Assembly: GCF_018613855.1 (NCBI RefSeq)
Contig: NZ_JAGGPK010000032.1
Span: 1 to 52,569 of the forward strand
Direction of reading: 5' to 3'
Length of the DNA stretch: 52,569 nucleotides
DNA from: Arthrobacter sp. ISL-30
Lineage (GTDB): Bacteria > Actinomycetota > Actinomycetes > Actinomycetales > Micrococcaceae
The notes under the pieces were generated by a model, which was given only the letters and a program-made list of their open reading frames with translations, was not told where the DNA came from and searched no databases. Shown piece by piece: positions 1 through 7,605 of this stretch (positions are counted from its first letter, which is position 1; every line of letters starts with the position of its first letter). The position numbers were made by a program, and so were the translations under genes.

Positions 1-7
1 TAAGGAA

Positions 8-102
8 GTGGGCAGATCTCATGGCCACCGGTGGGCACTTTTATTGGCCGTCAGTGGGCATTTTCGTGGCCGCCTATGGGCAGTTTTTCATGGCCGCTAA
101 CA
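8..102. repeat. IS21-family-like terminal repeats (IS remnant)
   Basis: Four imperfect direct repeats of about 23 bp start at 8, 31, 54 and 77. Each has the pattern GTGGGCA, a T-rich centre, then TGGCC(G/A)C. Such serial repeats are characteristic of IS21-family ends, where they act as transposase binding sites. No istA or istB gene follows within the window, so this is either the edge of an element lying to the left or a leftover end. A tight palindrome (AGGACGCT-A-AGCGTCCT, 102-118) follows the last repeat. The family call rests on recalled sequence style, not on a search. Confidence 0.55.
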
Positions 103-226
103 GGACGCTAAGCGTCCTCCGGGCGCTGCGTCCCTTGCCACCATTGACGCGTTGGCCCCGGCGGCAACACCTCACGGTGGTGTTATCGTCCTGGAACCGA
201 CGTCACCGGTTAGGCCCGGAAAGCAA

Positions 227-1723
227 CTACACGGTCTGTCGTATGCATATGCGCTCTTCCCCATGGGAGCACAGGTACTTCATGACCAAAAGGGCGTGGA
301 CACGTTCCAGGTACTCGTTCCAAGCCTCTTTTCCAGGCAGCGGTTCCGCCGAGGCGTCTATCAGGATTACGTCGGCTTCCGGAAGGCAGTTGGCTGCTTC
401 CTGCAGGAGGTGCCGGGAGTCAAAGGGGTACTGGTGGAAACGTGGACAGGCCAGCTTCCACTCTTCCAAGCCGTACGCATGGCCGCCGTCAAAGTTCTGA
501 CCCACTCTGGCATAGTTTCCGCTGGGAGCAATTGCCAGCAAAGCCTGTGCTTCCGACGAGGGCTCGGCAAGCGCTGTGACTGATCGCTCCGCGGAGAGCA
601 CGGAGTCGTAGTACTTCTCGGGACCGACAGGCCCGGAGAGGAGCAAAGCAAAACACAGTGCACCGGCAGCCATAGCGGCTGGCCTGCCCAAAGCAGCCGT
701 TTGTAGGTACAGGACTGCGTCAACGGCCAGGAGTACTGCCGCCAAATACAGAACTTGGCCGTGATGGCCCCACATTCCGGTGATACCCAAGACTGCCAGT
801 CCGGCGCTGAATGCGACGACTTCGCAGACTAGGAGTGTCCTTGTTTCCTCACTTTGGATAGCTGCTTGCTGCGCCTTCCGGCGGGCCCGGAGCAGCATTA
901 TGAAAGTGACGCTGAAGGTTGTGAACGTAAGAAGGAAGGGTAAGGAAACCACACGCAGAAGGTGCTCCACGGCCGGGTGAAGGCCACTGGCACCCAGCGT
1001 TCCTTGGGAATAGGAGACATTAATGACGAGCGAGCGCAGGTACGGGAGGAGCTCTCCTCGCACTTGCAGCACCAGGACAATAAGTCCTCCGGCAAGCGCG
1101 AACCCTGCCGCGGCCCAGACAAAGCCAGCCCAACGACGATGAAGCAACAGAACGGCTACTACTATAAGGAACGCAACCGGCAACATGACAATTTTCAAGA
1201 AGGTCAGGGCGGCCAACAAGGTCCCAGCCGCACTGTACTTGCGGAAGAGGGCGGCTGCCGCGGCCATCAGAGCTACAGCAATGCCCGGCAGGTGCGTCAT
1301 CCCCGCGATATACATCCCCCCGGTGAGAATGACCGGTGTCAGGACGAATCCTGTGAAGGCAGCGGCCTTGTTCTCGCAGCCGCACCAGCGGGCAATCAAT
1401 ACAGCGGCCGCAGCCGCCCAGAAGAGCCAAAAGAGTTCCAGAACTATGTCCATCAACGGCGATACGAGTCGCCCCAGCGCGATGCTGTAAAAAAATAACG
1501 GATCCTTGTTGTCCCACACGTCCAGGTAAAGCGTGTCTCCGGCGAGTAGCCGCTCGGCAACGGAAACAAAAATTCCCCTGTCCTCGCTTAAATTGGGTAT
1601 GACGACTGGAAGTAAGCAAAGCCACAACAGACCGATCAGAACCGGGAGCTTCGTTCCCACTGAACTAAAGAAGGGACCAGCTTTTCCGGTCCCTGCCTGC
1701 CGTCGTGCCGCATCGATTGACAT
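227..1723 (-). CDS. Polytopic membrane protein, GT-C glycosyltransferase-like
   Basis: The protein has about 498 residues with roughly ten hydrophobic segments spread over the first 400 and a soluble C-terminal tail. Near the N terminus it reads EDRGIFVSVAERLLAGDTLY followed by DVWDNKDP. This resembles the first luminal loop of GT-C (Dolichyl-P-mannose/ArnT-like) glycosyltransferases, where acidic residues bind the lipid-phosphate sugar. I chose the ATG at 1723 because GGAGA (complement of 1731-1735) lies 7 bp upstream; a start six codons earlier at 1741 has no such site. Substrate and pathway cannot be told, since no cell-wall genes flank it. It stands alone between an IS end and a gene scrap. 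A plain membrane protein of unknown function is the alternative. Confidence 0.6.
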   Translation of the reverse strand: MSIDAARRQAGTGKAGPFFSSVGTKLPVLIGLLWLCLLPVVIPNLSEDRGIFVSVAERLLAGDTLYLDVWDNKDPLFFYSIALGRLVSPLMDIVLELFWLFWAAAAAVLIARWCGCENKAAAFTGFVLTPVILTGGMYIAGMTHLPGIAVALMAAAAALFRKYSAAGTLLAALTFLKIVMLPVAFLIVVAVLLLHRRWAGFVWAAAGFALAGGLIVLVLQVRGELLPYLRSLVINVSYSQGTLGASGLHPAVEHLLRVVSLPFLLTFTTFSVTFIMLLRARRKAQQAAIQSEETRTLLVCEVVAFSAGLAVLGITGMWGHHGQVLYLAAVLLAVDAVLYLQTAALGRPAAMAAGALCFALLLSGPVGPEKYYDSVLSAERSVTALAEPSSEAQALLAIAPSGNYARVGQNFDGGHAYGLEEWKLACPRFHQYPFDSRHLLQEAANCLPEADVILIDASAEPLPGKEAWNEYLERVHALLVMKYLCSHGEERICIRQTV

Positions 1724-1741
1724 TGTGCTTTCTCCAAGCAT

Positions 1742-2062
1742 GAGCGTTGTCCAAGTCCGGGTCTTTGGAGGAGGCGAAGGCTTTCCTCATCGCCGAACAT
1801 TCAGATAGCCCGAAACTATGACCAGAAGCTCAGGTTTGCGCAAGGTTCTGCCCTGTATCCGCTCAAGATCTGTGCAGGATAGAGTTTGCCAGCCGCTCCG
1901 CAGGGGTCTGCCCACCTTCCAGAGGTGGCTTGCTCAGATGTCGGCCAGGATGCTATTCGGGATTTCGACGGCGTCCGCTACGAACCGCAGGAATCAGGCG
2001 GCCGTCCCGCCGTGCAGAAACGACCACACCAGTCCGCCCTGTCGACACACCGCGTGCCTCGG
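1742..2062. other. Non-coding or degraded stretch
   Basis: About 320 bp without a convincing gene. Short open frames exist on the plus strand (for example 1886-2182), but they lack a ribosome site and resemble no family I know. The stretch lies between a membrane protein gene and a methyltransferase scrap, consistent with decayed accessory DNA. It may also contain the promoter of the membrane protein gene; I could not pick out a convincing one. Confidence 0.4.
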
Positions 2063-2335
2063 TCAGTGCCGCGAGTAGTAGGCAGAAATGAGTTTCCCTT
2101 GACGCTTTGCACGGCGGTGTTGGCCCGCGCTGATCTGTCCCGTCTGCCCAGAGGCGTAGTAGGCGTCGACGGATTCTTTTGACATTCCTTGAGTTTTTGT
2201 ATATTCGCTCAATTCCACAATCTCAAATTGGTCCGGGTTGTACATGTCAATCCAAGTAATTGGGACACCCATTACGTTAACTGGATGCAAACGATGCGCG
2301 CCGGCAGCACGAAAGAAAGGCATCGCCGCGGTCAC
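2063..2335 (-). pseudogene. C-terminal remnant of EcoRI-type adenine methyltransferase
   Basis: The frame contains VMGVPITWIDMYNPDQFEIV, which closely resembles the conserved segment near the C terminus of EcoRI-type adenine-specific DNA methyltransferases (GVPITFLDKYNPDQFEI in relatives). It is followed by about 45 more residues, including RRAKRQGKLISAYYSRH, and a stop. Only this tail is present: in the same frame a stop occurs about ten codons upstream of the nominal GTG, and no SAM-binding or catalytic (N/D)PPF motif precedes it. It is therefore a fragment without catalytic capacity. No restriction enzyme gene is nearby. It is probably the scar of a lost restriction-modification or phage methylase gene. 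Confidence 0.55.
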
Positions 2336-2398
2336 CGACGTAGACGGTGATATGTGCCTGATCTAGTCCCCGAGTTATGTTGCTATTTCAAGTAAAGC

Positions 2399-2455
2399 GG
2401 CGCCGCTACGCGGCGCCCCGCCGGCGCCGCCTCCGAGGCGGCGGCTGCGCCGGCG
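2399..2455. repeat. GC-rich compound palindrome
   Basis: Two hairpins sit back to back. The first is GGCGCCGC-TAC-GCGGCGCC (2399-2417). The second has an inner stem GCCGCCT-CCG-AGGCGGC (2426-2442) enclosed by two copies of the self-complementary CGCCGGCG (2419-2426 and 2448-2455). The block lies about 70 bp upstream of the AlbA_2 gene and has no T-run on either side, so it is not an ordinary intrinsic terminator. It may be a REP-like or recombination-related element. The function is unknown. Confidence 0.6.
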
Positions 2456-2828
2456 CCTACGCCCACTGAACGCCGCCGGCGCAGTAGGCTGGAGTTCAAT
2501 TTGCCTTCCGCAATTAAGGAGCCCTGTGGACGTCACCACCCTTACTCTGGACCAAGTCCGCATACTCAGCAGCACGGCGGAAGATCATTTCCAGGACCGC
2601 AAGTCTGCGCGAATCGCACCAGCCAAACTCACGAAGACCATGTCTGCTTTTGCTAATGCCGACGGAGGAGAGCTCCTAGTTGGCATAGAGGACGACGGCA
2701 CCTGGGCCGGTCTCGCTGAGATTGAGGGCTTCAATGGCCACCTTCAAGCCATGGAGCCCCTTTTTCCATACGGCTCTGAATTCAAGTACGAGTTCTTCCA
2801 ACACCCCAGTGAGCAGACCTACGTCCTA

Positions 2829-2853
2829 GTGTCCTGCGCCTGAAATTCGGTTC
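2829..2853. repeat. IS630 element inverted repeat, left
   Basis: A 25-bp terminal repeat identical to the complement of 3935-3959. It overlaps the 3' end of the transposase gene, so the last codons of the unshifted transposase frame are encoded by the repeat itself. Confidence 0.93.
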
Positions 2854-3916
2854 AGAAGTCGTCCAAGGGATTCGAGGATTTGTTCGGCGGTCTTTGTCCA
2901 GGTGAAGGGCGTGGGTTCTGGTTCCATGCCTTGACCCAGGCGCGGATGTCGGCTTCGAGTGCCTGGACGGAGCGGTGGTCGCTGCGGCGGAGCAAGTCGT
3001 CGGTGACGAAGCCGAAGAACCGCTCGACCTGGTTTATCCAGGATGAGTAGGTCGGGGTGAAGTGCATATGGAAGCGGGGGTGGTTCCCAAGCCAGGCCCT
3101 GATGGCCGGGGTCTTGTGGGTCTGATAGTTGTCACAGATCAGGTGGACTTCCAGATCCTCCGGGACTTGGGCATCGATCTTGGCCAGGAACTTTCTGAAC
3201 TCCACGGCGCGGTGTTTCCGATGCAGGGAGGAGATCACGGATCCGTCGGCCGTGTTCAGGGCCGCGAAGAGGGTCGTGGTTCCGTGCCGGACGTAGTCGT
3301 GGGTTCGCTTCTCCGGCATACCGGGCATCAGCGGGAACGCCGGCTGGGAACGGGCCAGAGCCTGGACCTGGGATTTCTCGTCCACGCTGAGCACCACGGC
3401 CGATTCCGGCGGGTTCAGGTAGAGCCCGACCACGTCATAGACCTTGTCCACGAACTGCGGGTCGGTGGAGAGCTTGAACCCGTCGGCGCGGTGCGGCTTG
3501 AGTTCGAACGCCTTCCAGATCCGCCCGATCGTGGACTTGGAAAGCCCGGACCGTTCGGCCATCTTCGCCCGGGACCAGTGCGTGGCGTTCTTCGGTGTCG
3601 ACTCCAGGGTCGCGACCACCACGTCCTCGACCTCTTCGGCGGTGACCGTGGCCGGCCGGCCCGGCCTGGGCTCATCAACCAAACCGTCCAGGCGCTGTTC
3701 CAGGAACCGCCGCCGCCATTTCGCCACCGTATGCGGTTCAACCCCGCACCGGGCAGCGGCCGCCACGTTCGTCAGCCCTTCGGCGCTGGCCAAAACGATC
3801 TTCGAGCGCGTCGCCAACGCCTGGGACGACGTCGCCCGGCGGGACCACCGCACGAGGGCCGCCCGCTCCTCATCCGTTAGTTCCAGCAAGGCCTTCGGCC
3901 GCCCAACATTCGCCAT
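2852..3916 (-). pseudogene. IS630-family transposase, C-terminal frameshift
   Basis: A DDE transposase with an N-terminal helix-turn-helix region (residues about 30-80) and a full catalytic triad: D179 (VLSVDEKSQ), D262 (LICDNYQTHK) and E298 (WINQVERFFG). After WNQNPR (residue 336) the frame reads PSPGQRPPNKSS and stops at TGA 2852-2854. Dropping back one base instead gives PFTWTKTAEQIL and then ESLGRLLNRISGAGH, the normal family ending, finishing at a TAG made from the inverted repeat, the duplicated TA and one flanking G. One base (probably a C in CGCCCTTC) therefore seems missing. All catalytic residues precede the shift, so some activity could remain. A programmed frameshift cannot be excluded, but no slippery heptamer is evident. 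Confidence 0.85.
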
Positions 3917-3934
3917 ACCTCATTCTACAATTAG

Positions 3935-3959
3935 GAACCGAATTTCAGGCGCAGGACAC
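3935..3959. repeat. IS630 element inverted repeat, right
   Basis: A 25-bp terminal repeat, the exact complement of 2829-2853, ending GCGCAGGACAC. It lies about 20 bp upstream of the transposase start and so probably overlaps its promoter. Confidence 0.93.
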
Positions 3960-5062
3960 TAGCACTCACCATACATAAGTCTAGAGACATCCGACTTGCA
4001 ACAGACGGGCGTCCCTACGTACGGCGGGGATCACAGGGCATTCCAGTTTCCGACATGGAAGAGCTCCGCAGGAGAAAAGGAATAACCACACATGAAACGG
4101 CAACTATCCCCTATGACGTAGAAGAGATCACTAACTCCGAAACCGTCATTGGGTTCATGCTGCACGTCGTGCCGGACTCCGAACCCGAACGATGGCTGAA
4201 AAAGCAGAACGTTGTCGTGAATGGCCTGCCGACCGTCGCGGGCACCTTGCTTTACCACGACGAGCCGCAAATTCATATACCAAAGGCCGCAGTCAAGCTT
4301 TACCGCTACACCACCAGCGATGCAGAGGGCAGCCGAGACCACTTGGCCTACACGCCTATAACCATTGAGGGCTCCTTGTATGAAATGATCACGCGTGCTG
4401 TCAGCGAGACTAAGCGCCAAGTCGAGGAAATGCCCGTGCTCGAAAAGGGAACGGGCCTCACTAAGGTCCGCTACCCGGAGGAGACACTGCACGAAATCAT
4501 CACGAATGCCGTCATTCACCGTGACTATGCCGTCAATGATGACGTACATGTCCGGATTTTTGAGAACCGTATTGAGGTACAGAGCCCGGGCAGCCTGCCG
4601 GCGAACATCACCCCGAAGAACATCCTTGATGAACGTTTTGCGCGGAATCCGATGATCGTGCGACTCCTGAACAAGTTCCCCGACCCGCCTAACAAGGACG
4701 TTGGCGAGGGCCTCAACACAGCCTTTGCCGCCATGCGAAGCTTGGAGTTAAAAGATCCAGACATCATCGACACGGGATCTAGCGTGCTGGTGGTCATCAA
4801 ACACGAGAGCCTTGCAGCTCCCGAGTCGCGGATCGTTGAACATCTGAAAGCGCACGGCACAATCAACAATCGCGAGGCACGTGTGCTGCTCAGCCGTCCT
4901 GAGGCGGACCGATCGGTTCGGCGCCTGTTCACAAAGTTGACCGACGCAGAAGTCATTGAGAGGGCCCCTGGAACAGAAAGAGGGGGGTCTCGCTACCGCC
5001 TCACGGTGAAGCAAGACTTCGAACCCGTGCCTACATCCGACGCCGGCACTAGCGACTAATCG

Positions 5063-7240
5063 CTAGCCAGACATAACACCGTCAGCCAGACTACCGTCCC
5101 ACACAGTGGCCGCTAAGAGGTCAGATTTGCAAGTTGTGCCGTTGCTGGTGCTGGTGGTTCCGCCGTGTGACCAGTAGGTGATGTGGTGGGCTTCGCACCA
5201 GGGTGCGGGCATGGTGCAGCCGGGGAAGGCGCAGCCGAGGTCGCGGGCGGTGATGGCTTTGCGGATGTGCGGCGGGAAGACCCTGGAGGTCCGGCCGATG
5301 TCCAGGATCTGGCCTTCGGTCCCCATCACGACGGGGAGGAGTTCGGCGTCGCAGGCCATCTTCCGGATCACCGTGGCCGACACGGGACCGGTGAAGGCGA
5401 AGACCCCGCTGCCGCTACCGGCTCGGTTGATGCCGGCGCCCGCGATGCCTGCACCCGCGATGCCGCTGGTCCCGGTGCCGCTGCCTGCGCGGTTGATATC
5501 GATGCTCGCGATGCCGTTGATTTCTGTGCTGCTGCCGCTGGTCCAAGTGTTGCTCTTGCTTGTGCCCGTCATGCCGTTGGCGTCGGTGGTGGTGTTGTTG
5601 AGGTCGGCGAGGAGTTCTTTGTAGCCGATGGTGACCAGGATTTGTGGTCGGAGGCCTCCGGCGGCGGGCAGGGTTCCGCTGGAGAGGGCGATCTTGCAGG
5701 CGCCGATGATGCCGTCAAGCATCCGTTGGGCGCGGGTGCGCCGGTCCAGCGACGCTACGCCGTCACTTTCGGAAAAGACGGGAGCTGTAGCCTTATCGCC
5801 GGTTGCGGCCTGCTCGCCCCCGGAAGCGGTGGACCCAGCCGCCGCTCCAGTCATACCGGCCGCTTCCGCTGTAGCTGCCCCGGTGCCCGTAACCGCAGCG
5901 TCTGTGGTGCCGGTGGTGCTGGTGTTGGGGAGGCGGGGGTTGGTGGCGGTGTTCATGACGGTGATGAGGTGTTCGAACTGGTCGGGGGTGGCGAATACTT
6001 CCAGGTGCTGCAGGCCGTTGCGGGGCCGCCGCAGGAAGGCCCCTTGGCGCTGGCGCAGCAGCTCTTCGCTGGGTTCCCCGCCGTCCTGGTCGATGGCGTT
6101 GGTCCAGCGCTTGGCGACGCTGGCCAGGAACTCCGGGTCATGGTCGATCGCGGTGCTGGTCAGGGAGTGCTCCACCTGGGCCATCGTCGCCTCATCGGTC
6201 AGGGGCCGGATGTTCTCCAGGGTCACGGTGATCTGGGTGGCCGCCTTGGAGGACACCGCACCTGTGGTCATGGCTTCGGCGAGTTCTTCGCGAACCGGCG
6301 GCATCGGCTGACCGGTCAGCCCGGTGCGGGGCAGGACCGCCTCGGCCAGGGCCAGGCGTCGCCGGGCCTCACCGGCACTGATCCGCAAACACGCCCGCAA
6401 ATACTCCGCCGTGTTCCGAAACTCCGGAGCCCCAGGCCCCACCCCATAAGCCCTGACAGGAACCCCGCCGGAAACAGCGCCTCCATGGTCGGCGGCAGTC
6501 CTGTCATTGACCGCGGCGGTGCGGCCCCAAGAGCCTTCGGAGGTGCCAGTCTCGCTGGTGCCCCAACCACCAGTACTGGCTTCGCTGCTGCGCCAACCTA
6601 TCGCGGTTGCGGAGGTATCCTCGCCGCCCCAGCCACCGGTGCTGGCCGGGGAGGTTTCGCTGCTGCGCCAACCTATGGCGGTTGCGGAGGTGCCAGTCTC
6701 GTTGGTGCCCCGGCCTCCAGTGCTGGCGGCAGCCGAGATCCCGTTACGGCCCCACCCTTCGTTAATGGCTAGCGTGCTTCCGGAGGCGGGGCTGGCCAGG
6801 GCTTCCTGGCGGACCCGTTGCGCGAGACCCGCGGCAACGATCTGCAGGAACTCAACCGTCCGGGAAAGCTCCTCAACCAAGTGCGCGTACTCACCGGCCT
6901 CTCCACCGTCCAGGAGCCTGACGTCCTCAACGGCCGTCCCCGCAGCATCCAGCAGGGTCGCGGAACACTCACGCAACACCTCCAGCGGACCGCCGAGACA
7001 GGCCGGGCCTGGCATGCCGACGGCTGTCAGAAAATGGCCCGCCTCTACAGACACAGGATCAAATGGATCAGAGAAAGGATCAGGATCAGACGCGAAAGCC
7101 GGCATAGATGGCAGGAGTGGATCCGGTACAGCCGCAAGCCGCCACGCAGCCAAGGGCTCCTCGCGAGGACTTCGGGCAGCAAAAAGGCCGCCGCCGGCTG
7201 AACCGGCCGGCCGGGCTGCAAGCTGTCCAATGACCTCCAT
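5063..7240 (-). pseudogene. DUF222/HNH endonuclease-domain protein, HNH truncated
   Basis: The 725-residue protein has the actinobacterial DUF222 domain, with characteristic stretches such as EARRRLALAEAVLPRTGL and TRAQRMLDGIIGACKIAL. It is followed by the start of a C-terminal HNH motif: C670 and C675 (GCAFPGCTMP), H685-H686 (WCEAHHITYWSHGG) and N700. Family members continue with a segment ending in a further histidine (LLCSHHHH..IH); here the sequence diverges after TSTSNG and stops 25 residues later, so the last metal or catalytic His is missing. The N-terminal half holds low-complexity repeats (GWRSSE, STGGWG, TSATAIG; 6500-6760) and the later part others (AGAGI, GSGTGTSG; 5390-5500). The break lies at the edge of the accessory patch. 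These genes are multi-copy in Arthrobacter; their role is unsettled. Confidence 0.75.
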
Positions 7241-7605
7241 ACCTCAACAATGCCAAGGAGGTACGACATTATTAGGCCCTGAACCAACGCGGGCAGCAAT
7301 CTTCGTCAGAAAATTCGGGCAACATCCCCTGCCGTCACCGATTCCTCGACCCATCACCACATAGTCAGGCGGAGGAGCCAGATGGGAACGACTCCATCCT
7401 CACAGACGCGATAACTCTTCGGTCAGCTCCCGGCGTCGACGGACCCAGCGGTCGCCCACGACCCCGTAGGACGGCTCCAAACGTTCCGCGGCGGCGGCCC
7501 AGTGCGGCCTCAAGCAGTGACAATTCACCGTGCTCGTTGTTCATTGTGCTCAATCAGTCTGCGCCGTACCGTGAAAGCACCGTAAGTGGAATAGCGGTAT
7601 TCAGA
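7241..7605. other. Divergent intergenic region with small gene scrap
   Basis: About 360 bp between the divergent DUF222 and serine hydrolase genes. It must hold both promoters, but I find no convincing -35/-10 pair. Its only protein-like content is the probable frameshifted minus-strand mini-gene at 7400-7544, listed separately. Confidence 0.4.
7400..7544 (-). pseudogene. Possible frameshifted small gene
   Basis: From the ATG at 7544 the frame reads MNNEHGELSLLEAALGRR. A one-base shift at the CCGCCGCCGCGG run then gives AERLEPSYGVVGDRWVRRRR and ELTEELSRL before a TGA at 7400-7402. The second piece has actinobacterial codon use (GC-rich third positions), while the unshifted frame does not. 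Together they would form a protein of about 50 residues of no family I recognise. This could be a sequencing error at a GC run, a decayed gene, or chance. Confidence 0.3.

Larger units (their letters stand above)
2829..3959 (-). mobile_element. IS630-family insertion sequence (1,131 bp), CTAG target
   Basis: The ends are perfect 25-bp inverted repeats (2829-2853 and 3935-3959) starting GTGTCCTGCGCC. A TA dinucleotide lies directly outside each end (2827-2828 and 3960-3961), the target duplication expected for IS630/Tc1-mariner transposition. Removing one TA and the element rebuilds CTAG, so the target was CTAG, as known for the IS870 subgroup. The element carries one transposase gene on the minus strand. 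Perfect ends and an intact host frame on both sides point to a recent insertion. Confidence 0.93.
2526..5059 (+). pseudogene. AlbA_2 / RecG-like ATP-binding protein gene, split by IS630 element
   Basis: The gene is read from 2526-2828 and continues from 3962-5059; joined across the element it gives an uninterrupted 466-residue protein. The N-terminal part has the AlbA_2 (Schlafen-type) signature, with KSARIAPAK, SAFANADGGELLVGIEDDG and a YVRRGSQ segment after the join. The C-terminal part has a GHKL-like fold (EIITNAVIHRDY, ENRIEVQSPGSLP, GEGLNTAF) and a winged-helix tail. This is the layout of COG2865 proteins called RecG-related helicases or transcriptional regulators, often found in phage-defence neighbourhoods. 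The start is a GTG with AAGGAG 4 bp upstream. Codon use is less GC-rich than in neighbouring genes, suggesting transfer. The downstream piece could be made from the ATG at 4055, but it would lack AlbA_2. Confidence 0.8.

Noticed and set aside
1886..2182. 98-codon plus-strand frame
   Set aside because: No ribosome site, no recognisable motif, in a decayed patch; treated as non-coding.
2399..2455. Palindrome cluster as an integron attC site or terminator
   Set aside because: No attC core sites, no integrase gene, and no T-run after the stems.
2895..2920. Programmed frameshift in the IS630 transposase
   Set aside because: No slippery heptamer or stimulatory structure was evident, and the shift occurs near the C terminus rather than between domains; a deletion is simpler.
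5183..6772. 529-codon plus-strand frame opposite the DUF222 gene
   Set aside because: Its Gly/Ala/Asp-rich translation is the complement of the repeat-rich DUF222 protein; no start signal or family.
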